From Apostichopus japonicus (lineage: Eukaryota; Echinodermata; Holothuroidea; Aspidochirotida; Stichopodidae), in the NCBI RefSeq assembly GCF_037975245.1, contig NC_092580.1, positions 23,455,001 to 23,519,000 on the forward strand: 64,000 nt of DNA. The letters run 5' to 3'. Below the pieces are notes generated by a model. That model searched no databases, was not told where the DNA came from, and worked only from the letters and a program-made list of their open reading frames with translations. This document shows, in pieces, positions 14,301-27,044 of this stretch (positions are counted from its first letter, which is position 1; each line of letters begins with the position of its first letter). The translations under genes were made by a program, and so were the position numbers.

Positions 14301-15187
14301 TCCTATCAGTGATGGGCATCTGCATCCACATAGCAGCCATCTGGTCTTGCTCTTTCTCGCTCACATATTCCTCGCAAGATTGGTTTATCACTCACTGCCA
14401 TTTTACTTACCATCTGGTTTGGATTTTGAATCCTGGGATGATGAGGTGATCAAAGGAATGCTTTCATGTTTGAGGCAATGGGGTTGTTATTACACCGTCT
14501 TGTCTTAAGCAGTGAGGCCCCATACAGTCGTTAAAATACACGGTGATGTTACAATGCACATTCAGTGCTTTCCATGTTGTGATCATGGATCTTAATTCCA
14601 GTGTTAAACTGGGTGGAACAATTGCCAGAATTTCTATGGAAGGCCAAAATAAACATAAATTGTTAAAATTCTGATATCTAAATGCTATTAACTGTAATGA
14701 GTTAACAGTGACAGGTACTATAAACTTTCATTCTGAAGTTCAGGAACTGCGCTCAAGTTCAGGAACCGCACTTTACCTTGTACTTGGCAAACTTGAAATT
14801 AAGATACCAAAGGTGATTAGTTCAGATTCAATATTTACTACCTTGCAGGGTAATTCCATGTGGACTGACTAGGTACTTGTGTGTTGATAAAGCCTATTGC
14901 TTTTAATACTCTTACTGCCCCAATAGCCTGCTAACAATAGCGCCAAAGTTGGAATCCTAGAAAATATCTCACTCTGGTATTTACTACATAGTTGTGTCAA
15001 TGAGTTCTACCCAAAAGGGATTGATTGCTTGTTGCCTCTTTCGGTTTGCATTCATTGATACCACCACCGTAGCATCGTAACTTCATAATGGAGATGTTTA
15101 CCTGTGCATGTGGTCCTATTGATCATCAAGAAGGGAAAGCTAATGATAGATCTGCTGAAAGGTCATTCATTGTATTGTAGCCTCCTG
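11311..15187. other. Non-coding stretch, no supported gene
   Basis: There is no recognisable coding similarity. The region holds T and G homopolymers (about 12211-12226, 12415-12428, 13038-13051) and ordinary A+T-rich sequence. The longest open frame, on the minus strand at 13683-14108, has no domain-like features and is treated as chance. Confidence 0.55.
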
Positions 15188-15590
15188 GATGAAAACATTA
15201 CTTTTACATTAACTGTTGCCAAAGTACTGTTTATTTAGAACTTTATTATTCCTTTAGACCGGTTGTAGTAGCTGTCTGGAATCAGGATGCAAAAAGGATG
15301 AAAAACCCTACTTTTACTTTTACTTTCACTGCTGCCAAAGTACTGTTTACTTAGAACTTTATTATTCCTGTCAGGGTTTATATAGTAGCTGTCTGGAATC
15401 AGCATGAGAACAGGATGAAAGTCACTACTTTTTCTTTCACTTTTACTTTTACTGTTGCCAAGGTACTGTTTATTTAGAACGTCATTATTCCTGTAGACGG
15501 GTTAGCTGTCTGGAATTGGCATGAGAACAGGATGAAAATCACTACTTTTCCTTTTACTTTTCTTGCTACTGTTCCTTTCTTCCTTCTTCC
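15188..15590. repeat. Three tandem copies, ~116-123 bp unit
   Basis: Phase-matched 'tgccaa.gtactgttta' occurs at 15217, 15333 and 15456. Each copy then has 'ttagaac.t.attattcct', 'agctgtctggaat' and 'aggatgaaaa', and each is separated from the next by a pyrimidine-rich ctttta tract. Confidence 0.85.
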
Positions 15591-15689
15591 TCTCTCTACA
15601 TGTTTATGAAATGATCTTTCATCTCATTAGAACATCTTTATAGAGTACAAGATAGGCTCAATGTACCTCATTGACATATATAAACTGAG

Positions 15690-15757
15690 GTCACCCTCTG
15701 ATTGTATCAGTCCCTGGAGGTCACCTCTGATTGTATCAGTCCCTGGAGGTCCCCCAT
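15690..15757. repeat. Two-copy ~31-bp direct repeat
   Basis: Two adjacent copies of 'tctgattgtatcagtccc' are each followed by 'tggaggtc'. The region around it is non-coding. Confidence 0.8.
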
Positions 15758-16619
15758 GTCATTGAGTTGGAATCAACATAAATAAACCTGACACATTTAC
15801 AACAGTACTCCTTCACCAGTTTATTCTGCCACCCTGACTTTGTAAATAAAGGAACAGATAAGAAGAGTACAAGCAATCACTATTCTGAGGCTGCAGCCAT
15901 TTCAAATTCAGATATATGTCCCATTCTGAAAGTATGTCACCTTTCTCAAATTAGTCTCTAGCAGTTGATCGAGTACATGCTTGGGCAGATCAGTTGGCAT
16001 GCGTAATTGCATTATTTGGTAGCAGCTACCACAGACTACAAAATTCAAAAGACACTTCACATTTTTTTTGGGCCATAAACTGACTTACAGTGTTTGTTTA
16101 CATTTCAAACATTAAAGACCAGTGAAGTCAGTGGGAGCAAAGGCAGAGTATGGTAATACTTTGTTCCCATGGTTTCTCCACGACTATATCTACTTAGTAG
16201 GTAAAATGATTTTTTTTTTAAATTTCCAAAAAGATCTTTATCTCTGTCTGTCTGCCTCTGGGGTGTCCCTTGGGGTTAGAGGTCATAAGTCATGTTTATT
16301 TTGTAAGAGGAGGACATAAACATTTGGAGAGGGTCTGCCCCTGGGCCACCCATCAATTGTGTGAGATGAAAATGAAATATGAAGTCCTTGCACCCCTCAT
16401 AAATCAACCAACTTTACAAGGTCAACTGAACAAGTGAGCAGCACTAATAAAAGTAGCCAGCCCTGCTTTACTTATGGATCAAACACTACACTATTGCAGC
16501 AGTAATTCTGGACAAACCAGTTAGTTTAGTGTTGCTCCATTGGCCAGCCCATTGTAGTTGTACTGAGGTGGTTGATATACCATTGCTGCGTCCATAAATG
16601 CTTTGGTATGACAAATGGT

Positions 16620-16910
16620 CAGCTCTATACCATATGTGTATACCATGGTATGGTAATGCCATGTGTATACCATGGTATGGTAATGCTATGTCTATACCAT
16701 GATATGGTAATGCTATGTCTATACCATGATATGGTAATGCTATGGGCATATCATGTGTATATCATGGTATGGTAATGCCATGTGTATATCATGGTACAGT
16801 AATGCTATGTGTATACCATGGTATGGTATTGCTATGTGTATATCATGTGTATACCATGGTATGGTATTGCTATGTGTATATCATGTGTATATCATGATAT
16901 GGTAATGCTA
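16620..16910. repeat. 27-bp minisatellite built on a CCATGG palindrome
   Basis: The repeated unit reads approximately 'gtgtataccatggtatgg' plus 'taatgccat', with a period near 27 bp and occasional longer spacings after 16742. The self-complementary core 'taccatggta' recurs in many units. Nine-residue repeats in frames crossing the array follow from the 27-bp period and are not a real protein. Confidence 0.85.
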
Positions 16911-19900
16911 TTGGAGCTAGATATTTACCAGTAATGTCGAAAGTTAAACATGTATCTCTGGTACCGTATATCCTATATAATCATGTGTGTACCATGGAAT
17001 CTTGTCATAACTCTGAATATTAAATATAAGTTATGTACATAGCAGAACTGTATATATATGTATGATTGCCTTATACTGCCATGTTTTATACATGTTCTGT
17101 AGTTCAAAGTGCAAGGTACTTTGAGGTTTAAGAATAGTGTGACTGACCTTCGTCACAAGGTGTAGTGGTGAAATGCCATCCTTTCATAAAGTAGTCCATA
17201 AACCACCTGAATGGAGGAGTGAAGCTGTGTGATTTGGCCTTTCTGTGTGGCACAGCAAGACTTAGACATTCCCTACTCAGTTTAAAACTGTTAAGAGGCT
17301 GAGTGTTATTATTCAAGAAGCAGGTCAGTAGGGTATCTCACCAATTCATTCTTTGCTTTTTTCTTTGCCTCAAAGAAAACTCCTTTCCAACAGTCTGTAG
17401 TCTTTATACAAGGAGGAGACATTTACCGGTTCAGAGATCAAAGTAGCTGTTATGTCAAAGACTATGAAGCTTTATTTGGCAAAGACTATGAAGTGACTGC
17501 AGGTCTGAGCAGATAATTGCCGGTATGGTCCCTCACTGGTGACCGTGAGAAATAGGTTCCCATACAAAAGAGTTTCTGATAAAGCCCTTTTGACTTGGGT
17601 CCCAAATAAGCTAGGGGAATGGACCTGTTTAAAGTTTGTTTGTCCTTAGTTAGCATGGCTGCCTTATTTGTGTCATTCAGCAGCATGCAAAACAGGTGAA
17701 GGTTTTGGGAAAAACATTTCTCAAAGATTACAAGCAAAGCAAGGTTGGAAGAGATGCTATAACGCTAGAATTTGGGCTGACACATGGGCATGCATTTAAG
17801 AATTTTACTTTAAACAGAAAGGTGGATGCCATGGCACTACTGCTCATGGGATGAGAGTCCAAAGAGTCTTGTATGGATCAGCCATGCTCTATAACTACTG
17901 ATTATTGCCCATTTTATCTGTAACAAGAAGAAGGAAAGGAGATAGGAATTGTTTACATTCAACCACTATCTTTGAGAGTTTATCAGAGGAGTTAATTAAA
18001 TGTGCACTTAGTTAAATGAAGTGAAAAAAACGTCTCGCCATCACATTCCACTAACATGCTAGAAGCATACACGCGTCGTTATTAAAATAGTTTTCAAGGT
18101 CCCATCATGATAACCACAATTCTGTGTTTGTACAAGTTAAATGTGAAAACATTCAGGCTTTACGTTGGCCTTTTTGGTGACCACCCCACTCCCACTTTCC
18201 CTCTTCCCCCTCCCATCTTCCTTCTAGAAGAAAAAAATTGGCATCAATTTTAAAACAATGAGTCCTGAGGTTAGCAGGCAGTATACAAACACTTTCTGTT
18301 TAAGCCATTTTTACAGGAAATGCAAGTACTTTTTTCAAGGTTCCATCCGAAAGTATGGGTTCGGCAATTAACCAGTTTCGCTTGGATCATATCTCACTTT
18401 CTTTTTCCGAATAGTACGACTTTGGGTCATCGTAGTCTGAAATTTGATCGTAGAATGCCAACCTTAAGTATCAATTAGGTGACATGTGAAGCGGTTAGCT
18501 GCGATATTAAGAAATATGAGTAAAAGACTTGGTATACCGTCTGTCTAATGGCTAATTATTTCTTATGATCAAAGTCCACAGATGAGAGACAGGAAGCAAA
18601 ATAAAGGAGACAGAGACACACTCACATACTAATGTGAATATAGTTCTTTCTCAACAATTCTTCAAACTGACAGTCCAGAACATTGTAACAAACTGCTAAT
18701 TAAATCTAAAGAGATAAGTGTGGTTTCAAATTAGAAGAGCAAAAATACAAACATTTGTCAGGTTTGATTCTCTATGTTAGTTTATAGGACGGTGAAAAAT
18801 GTCTGGCTGAACGAGATGTTTAGGAAGGAAAAAGATTGATTAGCTATGCAACGTAAATTTAATGCAAACCAACCAAGAAGTGTTCAAAAGCATTGTTGAA
18901 AGGAACGGAAACGAGTATCGGGGGAGAGATTTCAGGTTTTGCACATGAGTTAACATGACGACTATCTACCTGGAATGGCCTATATTTAGAGAGCGTACAT
19001 TGTTTACGTGAGCAGTATTGATTTTGCCCATGAAGACACTCTGCATTTGGATGGATGCACTGAAAATGATGAATGTAGTAAAGCGTAATGGTTGACTCTG
19101 GTGTGTTGGTTCAGTTGTTACACTAGGTTTTACGTCAAAAATGTTTGGTTTTAATCCTGTTAATTGATTTTTTATCGACAAATATGCCTGGGTAGATGAT
19201 ATTAATTACAAGCCAGAATGTTGTTTGAACAGTGTATGTTGTCTTGTCTGTTATGACGTTCAATAATAACTGTTATTTCAGCATATGGAGAGGGTCAGTG
19301 CCTATGAAACCTTTAAAACATTTACACTCTGAATAAGTAGAAAAGGAAATTAAATTGACACTTCTTACTCCTCTCCTCGGATCACTGCCCCCCCCCCCCT
19401 CCCCAATTAACCTTCCTCCGGGTTTGAATAATTATTGGCTCGTTTTTCATAACTTTGATGACCTTTTCTTTCAAAAATATTGTCCTAAGACTACCTCCGA
19501 CCATAACGTTCTTCTCCTTTTGTTTTCCACTTTTGAATTTTATTAGAATCACGCATTGCTTCATTAACTCTTTGCCTGCCTTTCCCCCTACCCCCTCGCC
19601 CGAAAACTTGTCTTTGTCCCCAAGAGGCTTGTCAACACTATAAATGACACCAGTTTGACATATATATGACATGTATGATATACATGCGTACAGCACTGTT
19701 CAACCCCTGTATAGTTCTTTGTCTGGAAGCCCCAAGTTTTCTACATGCATACATCATGCATGTTTGATCATCATGTATTGATTCTAAGAACTAAGAACAG
19801 GAAAGTTAACTTCTACTTTCCTGAAGCACCGGATACTCTAAGCAGACTTGACTTCATGGAAATTTATCAATATGTATGAGTTTGATAATTTCATAATTCA

Positions 19901-20540
19901 GAAGTGACTCATCTTTTGGAGCCAGCAATATTAATTGAACCAGTCACAGCGTTTAATGCCATTTTCATCCTTGAGTGGATTTCCAGCAATGTGAATCATC
20001 TCACAGATCTATTATTCTTTGACTTTCCCATGAGAGATGTGAGATTAGGCGCTTATGGCTAGATCTTATTCCAGAGTGCCTCAATTGCTTTACAGTACAC
20101 AGAAGTACCAAGCAGTGTAAGGTCCACCAAGCAAGGTCAATAATAAGATGTTAATGAAGTGTGCTTCTACTAGATAGGATTGACTTAGGTGTCAAGTTGT
20201 ATGCAGTAAAATGCATTTCGGGTCTCCTTGCAGTCTGTCTTAAATGATGTGAACTTAACTAGTGGGGATATTTGCCATGGCAACGTCAAATTGGCGTTCC
20301 TTTTGTACTTATATTAAATAGGTGATTACAAGTGACTAAGTTATTAATAAGTAATTAATAAATAATTAACGTTCTACATTGGAGAGAAGACATGTAATAT
20401 TGGTTATTATGCATAGAAATATACTATAGTGTGGTTAATATACATTAGCTTCTGGTTATTGTCTATCATGCACATGTTATTTCAGTATCCATTAAAGCAA
20501 AAATGCTCTGCAGAATGGTCAAATTACTAGATACATGTAC
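16911..20540. other. Non-coding stretch, no supported gene
   Basis: I see nothing recognisable on either strand apart from a C run at 19388-19398 and ordinary A+T-rich sequence. Confidence 0.55.
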
Positions 20541-21206
20541 AAAGATGAAAAGCCACAGTTTTTGTACATAGGAACCTTAGTATTTTATAATAGCAAAATT
20601 TAGAGCTTTGGAAAACTGCTACCCTAACACTAAATTCTTCCCTGTATTTGCATCCTAACCTCTGCTCACTTAGACCTGGATACATTCATTCTGTAAATGA
20701 TTGGACGAAGATGTAAAGCCACAGTTTTTGTACATAGGAACCTTAGTATTTTATAATAGCAAAATTCAGAGCCATGGAAAACTGCTACCCTAACACTAAA
20801 TTCTTCCCTGTATTTGCGTCCTAACCTCTGCTCACTTAGACCTGGATACATTCATTCTGTAAATGATTGGACGAAGATGTAAAGCCACAGTTTTTGTACA
20901 TAGGAACCTTAGTATTTTATAATAGCAAAATTCAGAGCCATGGAAAACTGCTACCCTAACACTAAATTCTTCCCTGTATTTGCGTCCTAACCTCTGCTCA
21001 CTAAGATCTGGATACATTCATTCTGTGAAAGATTGGACGAAGATGTCAAGCCACAGTTTTTGTACATAGGAACCTTAGTATTTTATAATAGCAAAATTCA
21101 GAGCCATGGAAAACTGCTACCCTAACACTAAATTCTTCCCTGTATTTGCATCCTAACCTCTGCTCACTTAGATCTGGATACATTCATTCTGTAAATGATT
21201 GGACGT
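20541..21206. repeat. Four tandem copies of a 166-bp unit
   Basis: The landmark 'agccacagtttttgtacata' occurs at 20551, 20717, 20883 and 21049, exactly 166 bp apart. Each unit continues through 'ggaaccttagtattttataa', 'actgctaccctaacac' and 'ggatacattcattctgt'. Copies differ at only a few bases, so amplification looks recent. A single diverged relative lies near 31575-31670 inside the dystroglycan intron. Confidence 0.95.
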
Positions 21207-24062
21207 GATACTTAAAAGAAGAGGCTCGGTCATTATCGATAATTTTAGAACCAGGATATAGATTGTAGTATAGAAAGGTCTTTATGGGAACAGTTTTGGA
21301 GCTTCTTGTAGTTTAATATCCTCAAGTTCATTACGTAGCATTAATTTAAAGATCCAATACAGATTTATGCATTCCTGTTGGTGCTTTCAATTGCCCTCCC
21401 CTCCATTTCCTATCACCCATCTCCCATCTCATCTCCCCCTCCCCCACCCCTTCCAGTTAAAGCACTTGCTCTTTGCATTTGCTCAACCATTTCTATCAAA
21501 TGCAGCAAGCATCATTCCAAATAAGGTTGCAGTTGATTAAGCTACTCTCCTGGCTTGTTTCATCCAGTACTGATGATTAATGAGTGAGTAATCAATTCAT
21601 TTAATTGATTTTCAACATTCTATTGTCCGGCCGGTATTGTCATACGTAGGCTTGATAGTAGTAGTATGAATCACATGCAAACCAAAAATTTGAAAACTTC
21701 CAACATATTGGACTTTACTGCATTATTTTGAAACTGTCTACTCATGATTATAACTGAACTTAATGTTATGCGATTTTGAGATTGAAGGACATTGGAAACA
21801 CTTTATCAACATTAATTAACTCAAAACAGTTCCTTATCTTTGAAGGATGACCTAGGGCAACAGTTTAGATTTGAGATGTTGTAGTCCCAAGATAAAAAAA
21901 AGAAACATTTGGAAGCTTGAATCCTTTCAATAGGTATTTCCATTTTCAAGGACATTCCCCTTTAAAATATATTGTATGTCTACAGTGCTCCAATGAAACT
22001 AAAATGATGCTGTGTGGCCAGGTCAGGCCTTAAATGTTAATCTTAATCCATTGTTTTATATATTGTATGTTAAAACTCAACCAACACATGTATGTTCATT
22101 TAACTTCATATATTTAAACAGTGGAGCAAACTTGGATGCCAGACAACACCATTTGTCCTTGGACATATTTGTAGCACATTGTAAACATGTCATTTGAAGC
22201 CATAAAAGTCTTGTATTGCACCTCCCCCAACTCCCCCCACCCCCAATCCCATGCCAGTTGAGTTTTGTGTTGCATCTAAGGAACTGACCTAATGATCTAT
22301 GTATTAGTCTACATAGTCCAGTCACTTTAACTGATTAACCTCAGCTATTTAAATGGTCGTTTCTCAAACAGTGAAAGTGAAATGGAAGTACAATTATGGA
22401 CTAATGGCAGTTGTTTAAAAACTCAGCAATATGACAAAATTAGTTTTGTGCATTAAGTCATCCTTTAAACATAATCACATATGGTCTTCCACTTGATTGC
22501 AACTCATTGGATCATGAGAGCTCAAACATGAGACAATGAGCGTCCCTGGCTCAGGCATTGCTTGGTGTACTTCCAAACGCTCTGGAGAAACTGCATAGTA
22601 CTGTCAGCTAGCTGCTACACAGGTGTTCCTGGGGTAGTTGAACTCTAAAGTCTATGTAGTGTTGACCTGTTTAACCTATCAGGAGACCTGTTCTTTAATA
22701 TCCAGTCAGCAGATCAGTTTAATTTCATGGTTATGACAACAGTTGAATATTAAAACTCAAAAAAGCATGACCTGATGGATAGCTTTGAGACTACGATAGC
22801 TGATCGTAAACGGAGTAGTGGAACCCAAACCATAGCAATAAGGGATATATAGAGGTCTGTTTAAATATTGCAGCTAAAGGGATACATCCTTCTTCAGTGT
22901 GTTATAACACTTCATTTTAACAAGTACGTGTCCAAAGCGTGTGCATGCTTGGGGATTTAGCTCTTCGTTGAAAAGTTTTGTGCTTTTTTGGCCGAACCTA
23001 CCGATGTTCTGCAGTGGTAAAGTATATATACTGTAAGTTAAAGAAACTTTTTCAAAATAAATATGTTAATTTTCATGATTTGATCATGCATATATCTACG
23101 GGTATTACTGGGCCTCCCAATGAGTTCTTTTTTCCACTCTCATTTATTCATGTGTGATATGTCAGCTTCCATTTAACACCACTCTCTCTCTCTCACTTTA
23201 TGCTTTGCCTGATTTAATGTGATGAATTACCACCAGCCATGCACTTTTGAATAGATGTCCTCCAAAGGGCTTCATATATATTCACATACAGCAGGGATGG
23301 TCTATAGTATTGAGTGTACAGTATTAGATTGTGAGTCAGACATACCAAATTGTTAACTTTTCTTTTTTTAGCTTGGAGAATAATACAGACACGCTCTGTC
23401 CTCTGTTAGATTTCATTGTCCCAGAGCCATTTGTTATCTTCGAAAAAAAAGACTGTTTGCAAATTACTTAAGAATTATAGGGATGGTTACACGCCAATAA
23501 ACCCTGCACCTAAAGTCTAGTGTGTATAACTGACTGGGAGAAAGAGAAATAGATCGAAAGAAACAAGTATAAAGCGTCAGGCCAACTTGTAAAGAACTTT
23601 ATCCACTTATCGGAGTAGGTGGTGTTTGTAAACTTTTGAATTTGAGAGACAGAACAGGTTCTTGTGTGACTTTCGTTTTGGAGAACATTCAGGTGTAACT
23701 GTATATTTGTACATATATGTGTGAATGCTTCTGTATGGTCAAAGTTGATGGAGGCAGATATCATCAAGCGTCCACATGAGAAACCGTCCCATTTCTCTTG
23801 TTTTGAGGTTCAGTTATTGAATGGACTTAGGGGTACAGGAAGGAGGTCGGGAGATGTGGAGAGTGTAGCCAGTATTTCTTTTAAAGTAAAAATGTATTAA
23901 GTTTACTGGCCCACACAGTAGGGCAAAAACTTTTAACTTCCTTTCTACGTTACTGTTTGAAAACTGCTCAGATATTGGAAGAAGTAGTGCGTGCGGTTTG
24001 TAACCAGTAGTGGTGTAGGAATGACTAGACCTGTCCATCTATTGTCCAAAATGTAATCATCT
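21207..24062. other. Non-coding stretch, no supported gene
   Basis: There are no coding features I can support. Pyrimidine-rich patches occur near 21405-21450 and 22216-22250, and a CT microsatellite near 23183-23196. Confidence 0.55.
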
Positions 24063-24256
24063 TTGCATATAGTTTTGGTGTATTTGCATAGTTTGGTTTA
24101 TTTGCATAGTTTTGGTATATTGACATAGTTTTGGTATATTTGCATAGTTTTGGTGTATTTGCATAGTTTTGGTGTATTTGCATAGTTTTGGTGTATTTGC
24201 ATAGTTTTGGTATATTTGTATAGTTTTGGTGTATTTTGTATAATTTTGGTGTATAT
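24063..24256. repeat. 19-bp minisatellite, about 10 copies
   Basis: The unit is approximately 'tttgcatagttttggtgta', with single-base variants and one or two length variants. There are no spacers of the CRISPR kind; the copies abut one another. Confidence 0.92.
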
Positions 24257-25544
24257 ACCGTACTAACCTTCTTGCTGACTTGATATTTGTTTTCTAGTTG
24301 CCAAACTATTCTTAACTTCCAGCCTCGCAACAAAGAATTCTTTTAATACCTCTAGTGGGACAAAGTAGCTAAAAATGGTCTCGTATTAAAAGGGGTTTGG
24401 TTATTGTTCCAATGATAACAATCAAATTTAACTTATTTGTTCTACCATATTTTGACCTGTTCATTCATTCGTTGGATAAAGTTCTGCATGCATGGCCAGC
24501 GTGGGAGCTAAAGAGAAAATCTCTTCATCGTTCGGTATTTCATAGGTTTCACTTTGTATCACTGTGTTAATGTGAACACTACAGACGGGGTTCACGCATT
24601 GCCATGTGCTAATCGCTAGTAATCGTATTACAGTGAAAAGTCCATGTGTAAAATGAGTTAATTTAAAGAAAATGACAACACAAAGAAGAAAAGATATGAT
24701 ACACTGTATTCTACTGTACTGTGCTGTACTTCACTGTACAGTACAATGTTATATATTCTGATTGACCAAATAAAATGCAGCTCTGACTTGAAGAGAAAAA
24801 GTATTCTTTCTGACAGCGTGACTTCCATTCATTTTCGGTGTGAGAGGGAAGTGTGATAATACAAAGTCTATGAAATATTTGTGAGAATTTGATGTTCCAT
24901 GCATACATGATGCTGTAGCTATTAAAAAATTTAAGTTACAAATTCATTCAACAACTTGCACAATAATACTTTCAACCAGGATGTTGCTTCGCTTGACGTG
25001 ACAGAAAGTTGACCAGTTTTGCTTTTGGTTATATGTTTCATGGAAATACATTTAAATATGGTGGTTTTGATCTACATGAAACTATCAATGATAGCACCTC
25101 AATGGACTTAATGACCATAAAAATGGGAGTACAGTACATATTAAAGTCATAGACATACTTCCTTCAATTGAAACCAACTTTGATGATGAACAGAAGCATA
25201 AACTGACTTTTCTCGAACTTCCGCCAAATAAGTACTGTACTTACAGTCACAACTGAAGTGTACATATGATCTGCCTTCCATTCCATATATATTTGTTTAT
25301 AGTAGTAGTTTACAGGAGCTCCATATTAAGTGGTACTTCAGCTATCCATCCTAAAATTACTGGACTCATATATCAGGATATTTTATGTCTTTGATCTCTG
25401 GACCAATTTTGAAATTGCTTGAACTGTCCCTGCAGGCTACTTCCAACAGTAAAATTAGGTCTTATTCCTTGTTTATGAAATGGCAGCAGTACATTTTGGT
25501 TCCGACGCTTGGCATCCATCAGAACCTGTGCAGTCAAGTTGGTG

Positions 25545-25720
25545 TGTGGGGGTTTGTGTGTTTGTGATGTCCTAGCTTGTAAACAAGGTACCTCCAGAAG
25601 GAAATATGTGATCGATGTCATCATACTTGTATGTATGTTGATCAGGGTCAGTAGATGACCTCTATTGTTTGTGGTGGGGCTATCATGCATATTAATAGAT
25701 GGGGGCATAAAATTATGTCA
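25545..25720. repeat. Diverged copy of the 'ttgtaaac / ggtca' dispersed family
   Basis: It contains 'agcttgtaaacaaggtacctc', an 'aaggaaa' element, 'catacttgtatgt' and 'ggtca.tagatgacc' in the same order as the units at 11000-11310. It is more decayed than the other copies. Confidence 0.45.
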
Positions 25721-25809
25721 ATTTCTCTTCAACCATATGTCCCAATTATTTCATACTTGGGTTGGTGTTGTAAGTACATACTATGTACATGTTCTTTGCA
25801 ACAACAATT

Positions 25810-26275
25810 TAGGCCAACATTTTTTGGGACCATCTGGGCCCCAAATCATTCTGGGCATATTTTTGGGCCTATTGGGGCCAAATTTTATTTCCACCTCAAA
25901 TGCACTTTGGGACACATTCTTTGGGCCCATATTTGTGGGGCCCAATAGTCTTGGGACCATTTGGACCCACATTTCTTGGGGTTCAATTTTTTTTGGGTGG
26001 GGGCAAATATATATTGGACCCAGTTTGTTTGTGCCAATTATGTTGCGGACCATTAAGGCCCAAAATTTTGTTGGGCCCAATGTTTTGGGGAAGGGCCAAA
26101 ATCTTAAAAATTTAATAACTTCCACAACTTTAAATCAGATTGTATCCAAGTACGGTTGATGGGTAATAGCTGGTACTTGTACTTTTGGGCGCATTTTTGG
26201 ATGGATGGACCAAAATGTTATTTCCACCTCAAATGCATTTTTGGGACCATTTAGCCACAAAATTTTTATGATACT
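25810..26275. repeat. Degenerate GGGCCCAAA-type interspersed array
   Basis: About fifteen variants of 'ttgggaccat' and 'gggcccaa' alternate with T-rich spacers at irregular 20-35 bp spacing. The longer phrase 'atttccacctcaaatgca' occurs twice (about 25889 and 26221), which suggests a higher-order unit. Long open frames on both strands here come from the biased composition. Confidence 0.75.
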
Positions 26276-26983
26276 ACCTTAAATAAACTTTGTCATCATG
26301 ATAACTGATTCCTGGTACCTTCCTCTATTTGTTTCTTATTATTCAATAGATAATCCTCTTCGTTTTGGTGTGTACAAGTTTATTGATATTACCATATATT
26401 GCTTACCACACTATGAATATGTTTAGACATCGGAACCACGAAACGTGTTTCGTTTTCTGGGGGTTTTATTCTGTAAAACAATCAGTAGAATGAGATGAGA
26501 GGATTAACTGCTGCTGAGGGAGGTAAAGAGAAATTCTATTTAACACAGAAGATGGGGAAATGTTCAATATACTAATATCATAGTTTTCAACATTTTAGTA
26601 GTTAAAAGGACAAATTTCTTGATGACATCGGCTGTATGGAAACATCAAGTATGCTTTAAAGTTCTTGATGGTCAATTTGTGCAAGAAACTATGCCAGCTT
26701 TGTCTGGTTCCCCTCAAGTGTTTTTCATCACTGCAAGTAGTTACCCTGTATTTTTCCTCTATGTATGATATAGATTTCATCAAGTGGAGTGACAATCGTT
26801 TCGGAGAGCCCTTGATAGTACTCCATTATTTTAGCATCCACATAGTTTGAGGCCCTCTCTGATGAAGAATGGAGTCTTTTGTCAAGTAATTGGCAAAAAT
26901 TTTTGACATTTACCACAAGTTTTGAAACAAGAAACTGAAGGGTTATGATGAAGGGACGGACTCACTATGAACCAAAGATAAAT

Positions 26984-27044
26984 GGAGGGAGGGTAGGGAG
27001 GGAGGGAAGGGGAGGAGGGAGGGGAGGAGGGAGGGGAGGAGGGA
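26984..27044 (+). repeat. GGGAGGAGGGA purine minisatellite with G-quadruplex potential
   Basis: The plus strand is almost pure G and A, with at least eight runs of three or more G separated by one to three bases. The 'gggaggaggga' unit is repeated about three times at the end. Quadruplex formation is an inference from the pattern. Confidence 0.8.

Noticed and set aside
20666-21017. Two nearly identical 61-codon minus-strand frames
   Set aside because: They are the same frame repeated because the 166-bp unit is tandemly duplicated, with no sign of a gene.
24063-24256. CRISPR-like array of short repeats
   Set aside because: The 19-bp copies abut without unique spacers, and the window is eukaryotic.
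25665-26159. A 164-codon frame rich in GPN/GP repeats, and a minus-strand counterpart
   Set aside because: They follow from the GGGCCC-rich degenerate repeat array; no protein family fits and both strands are equally open.
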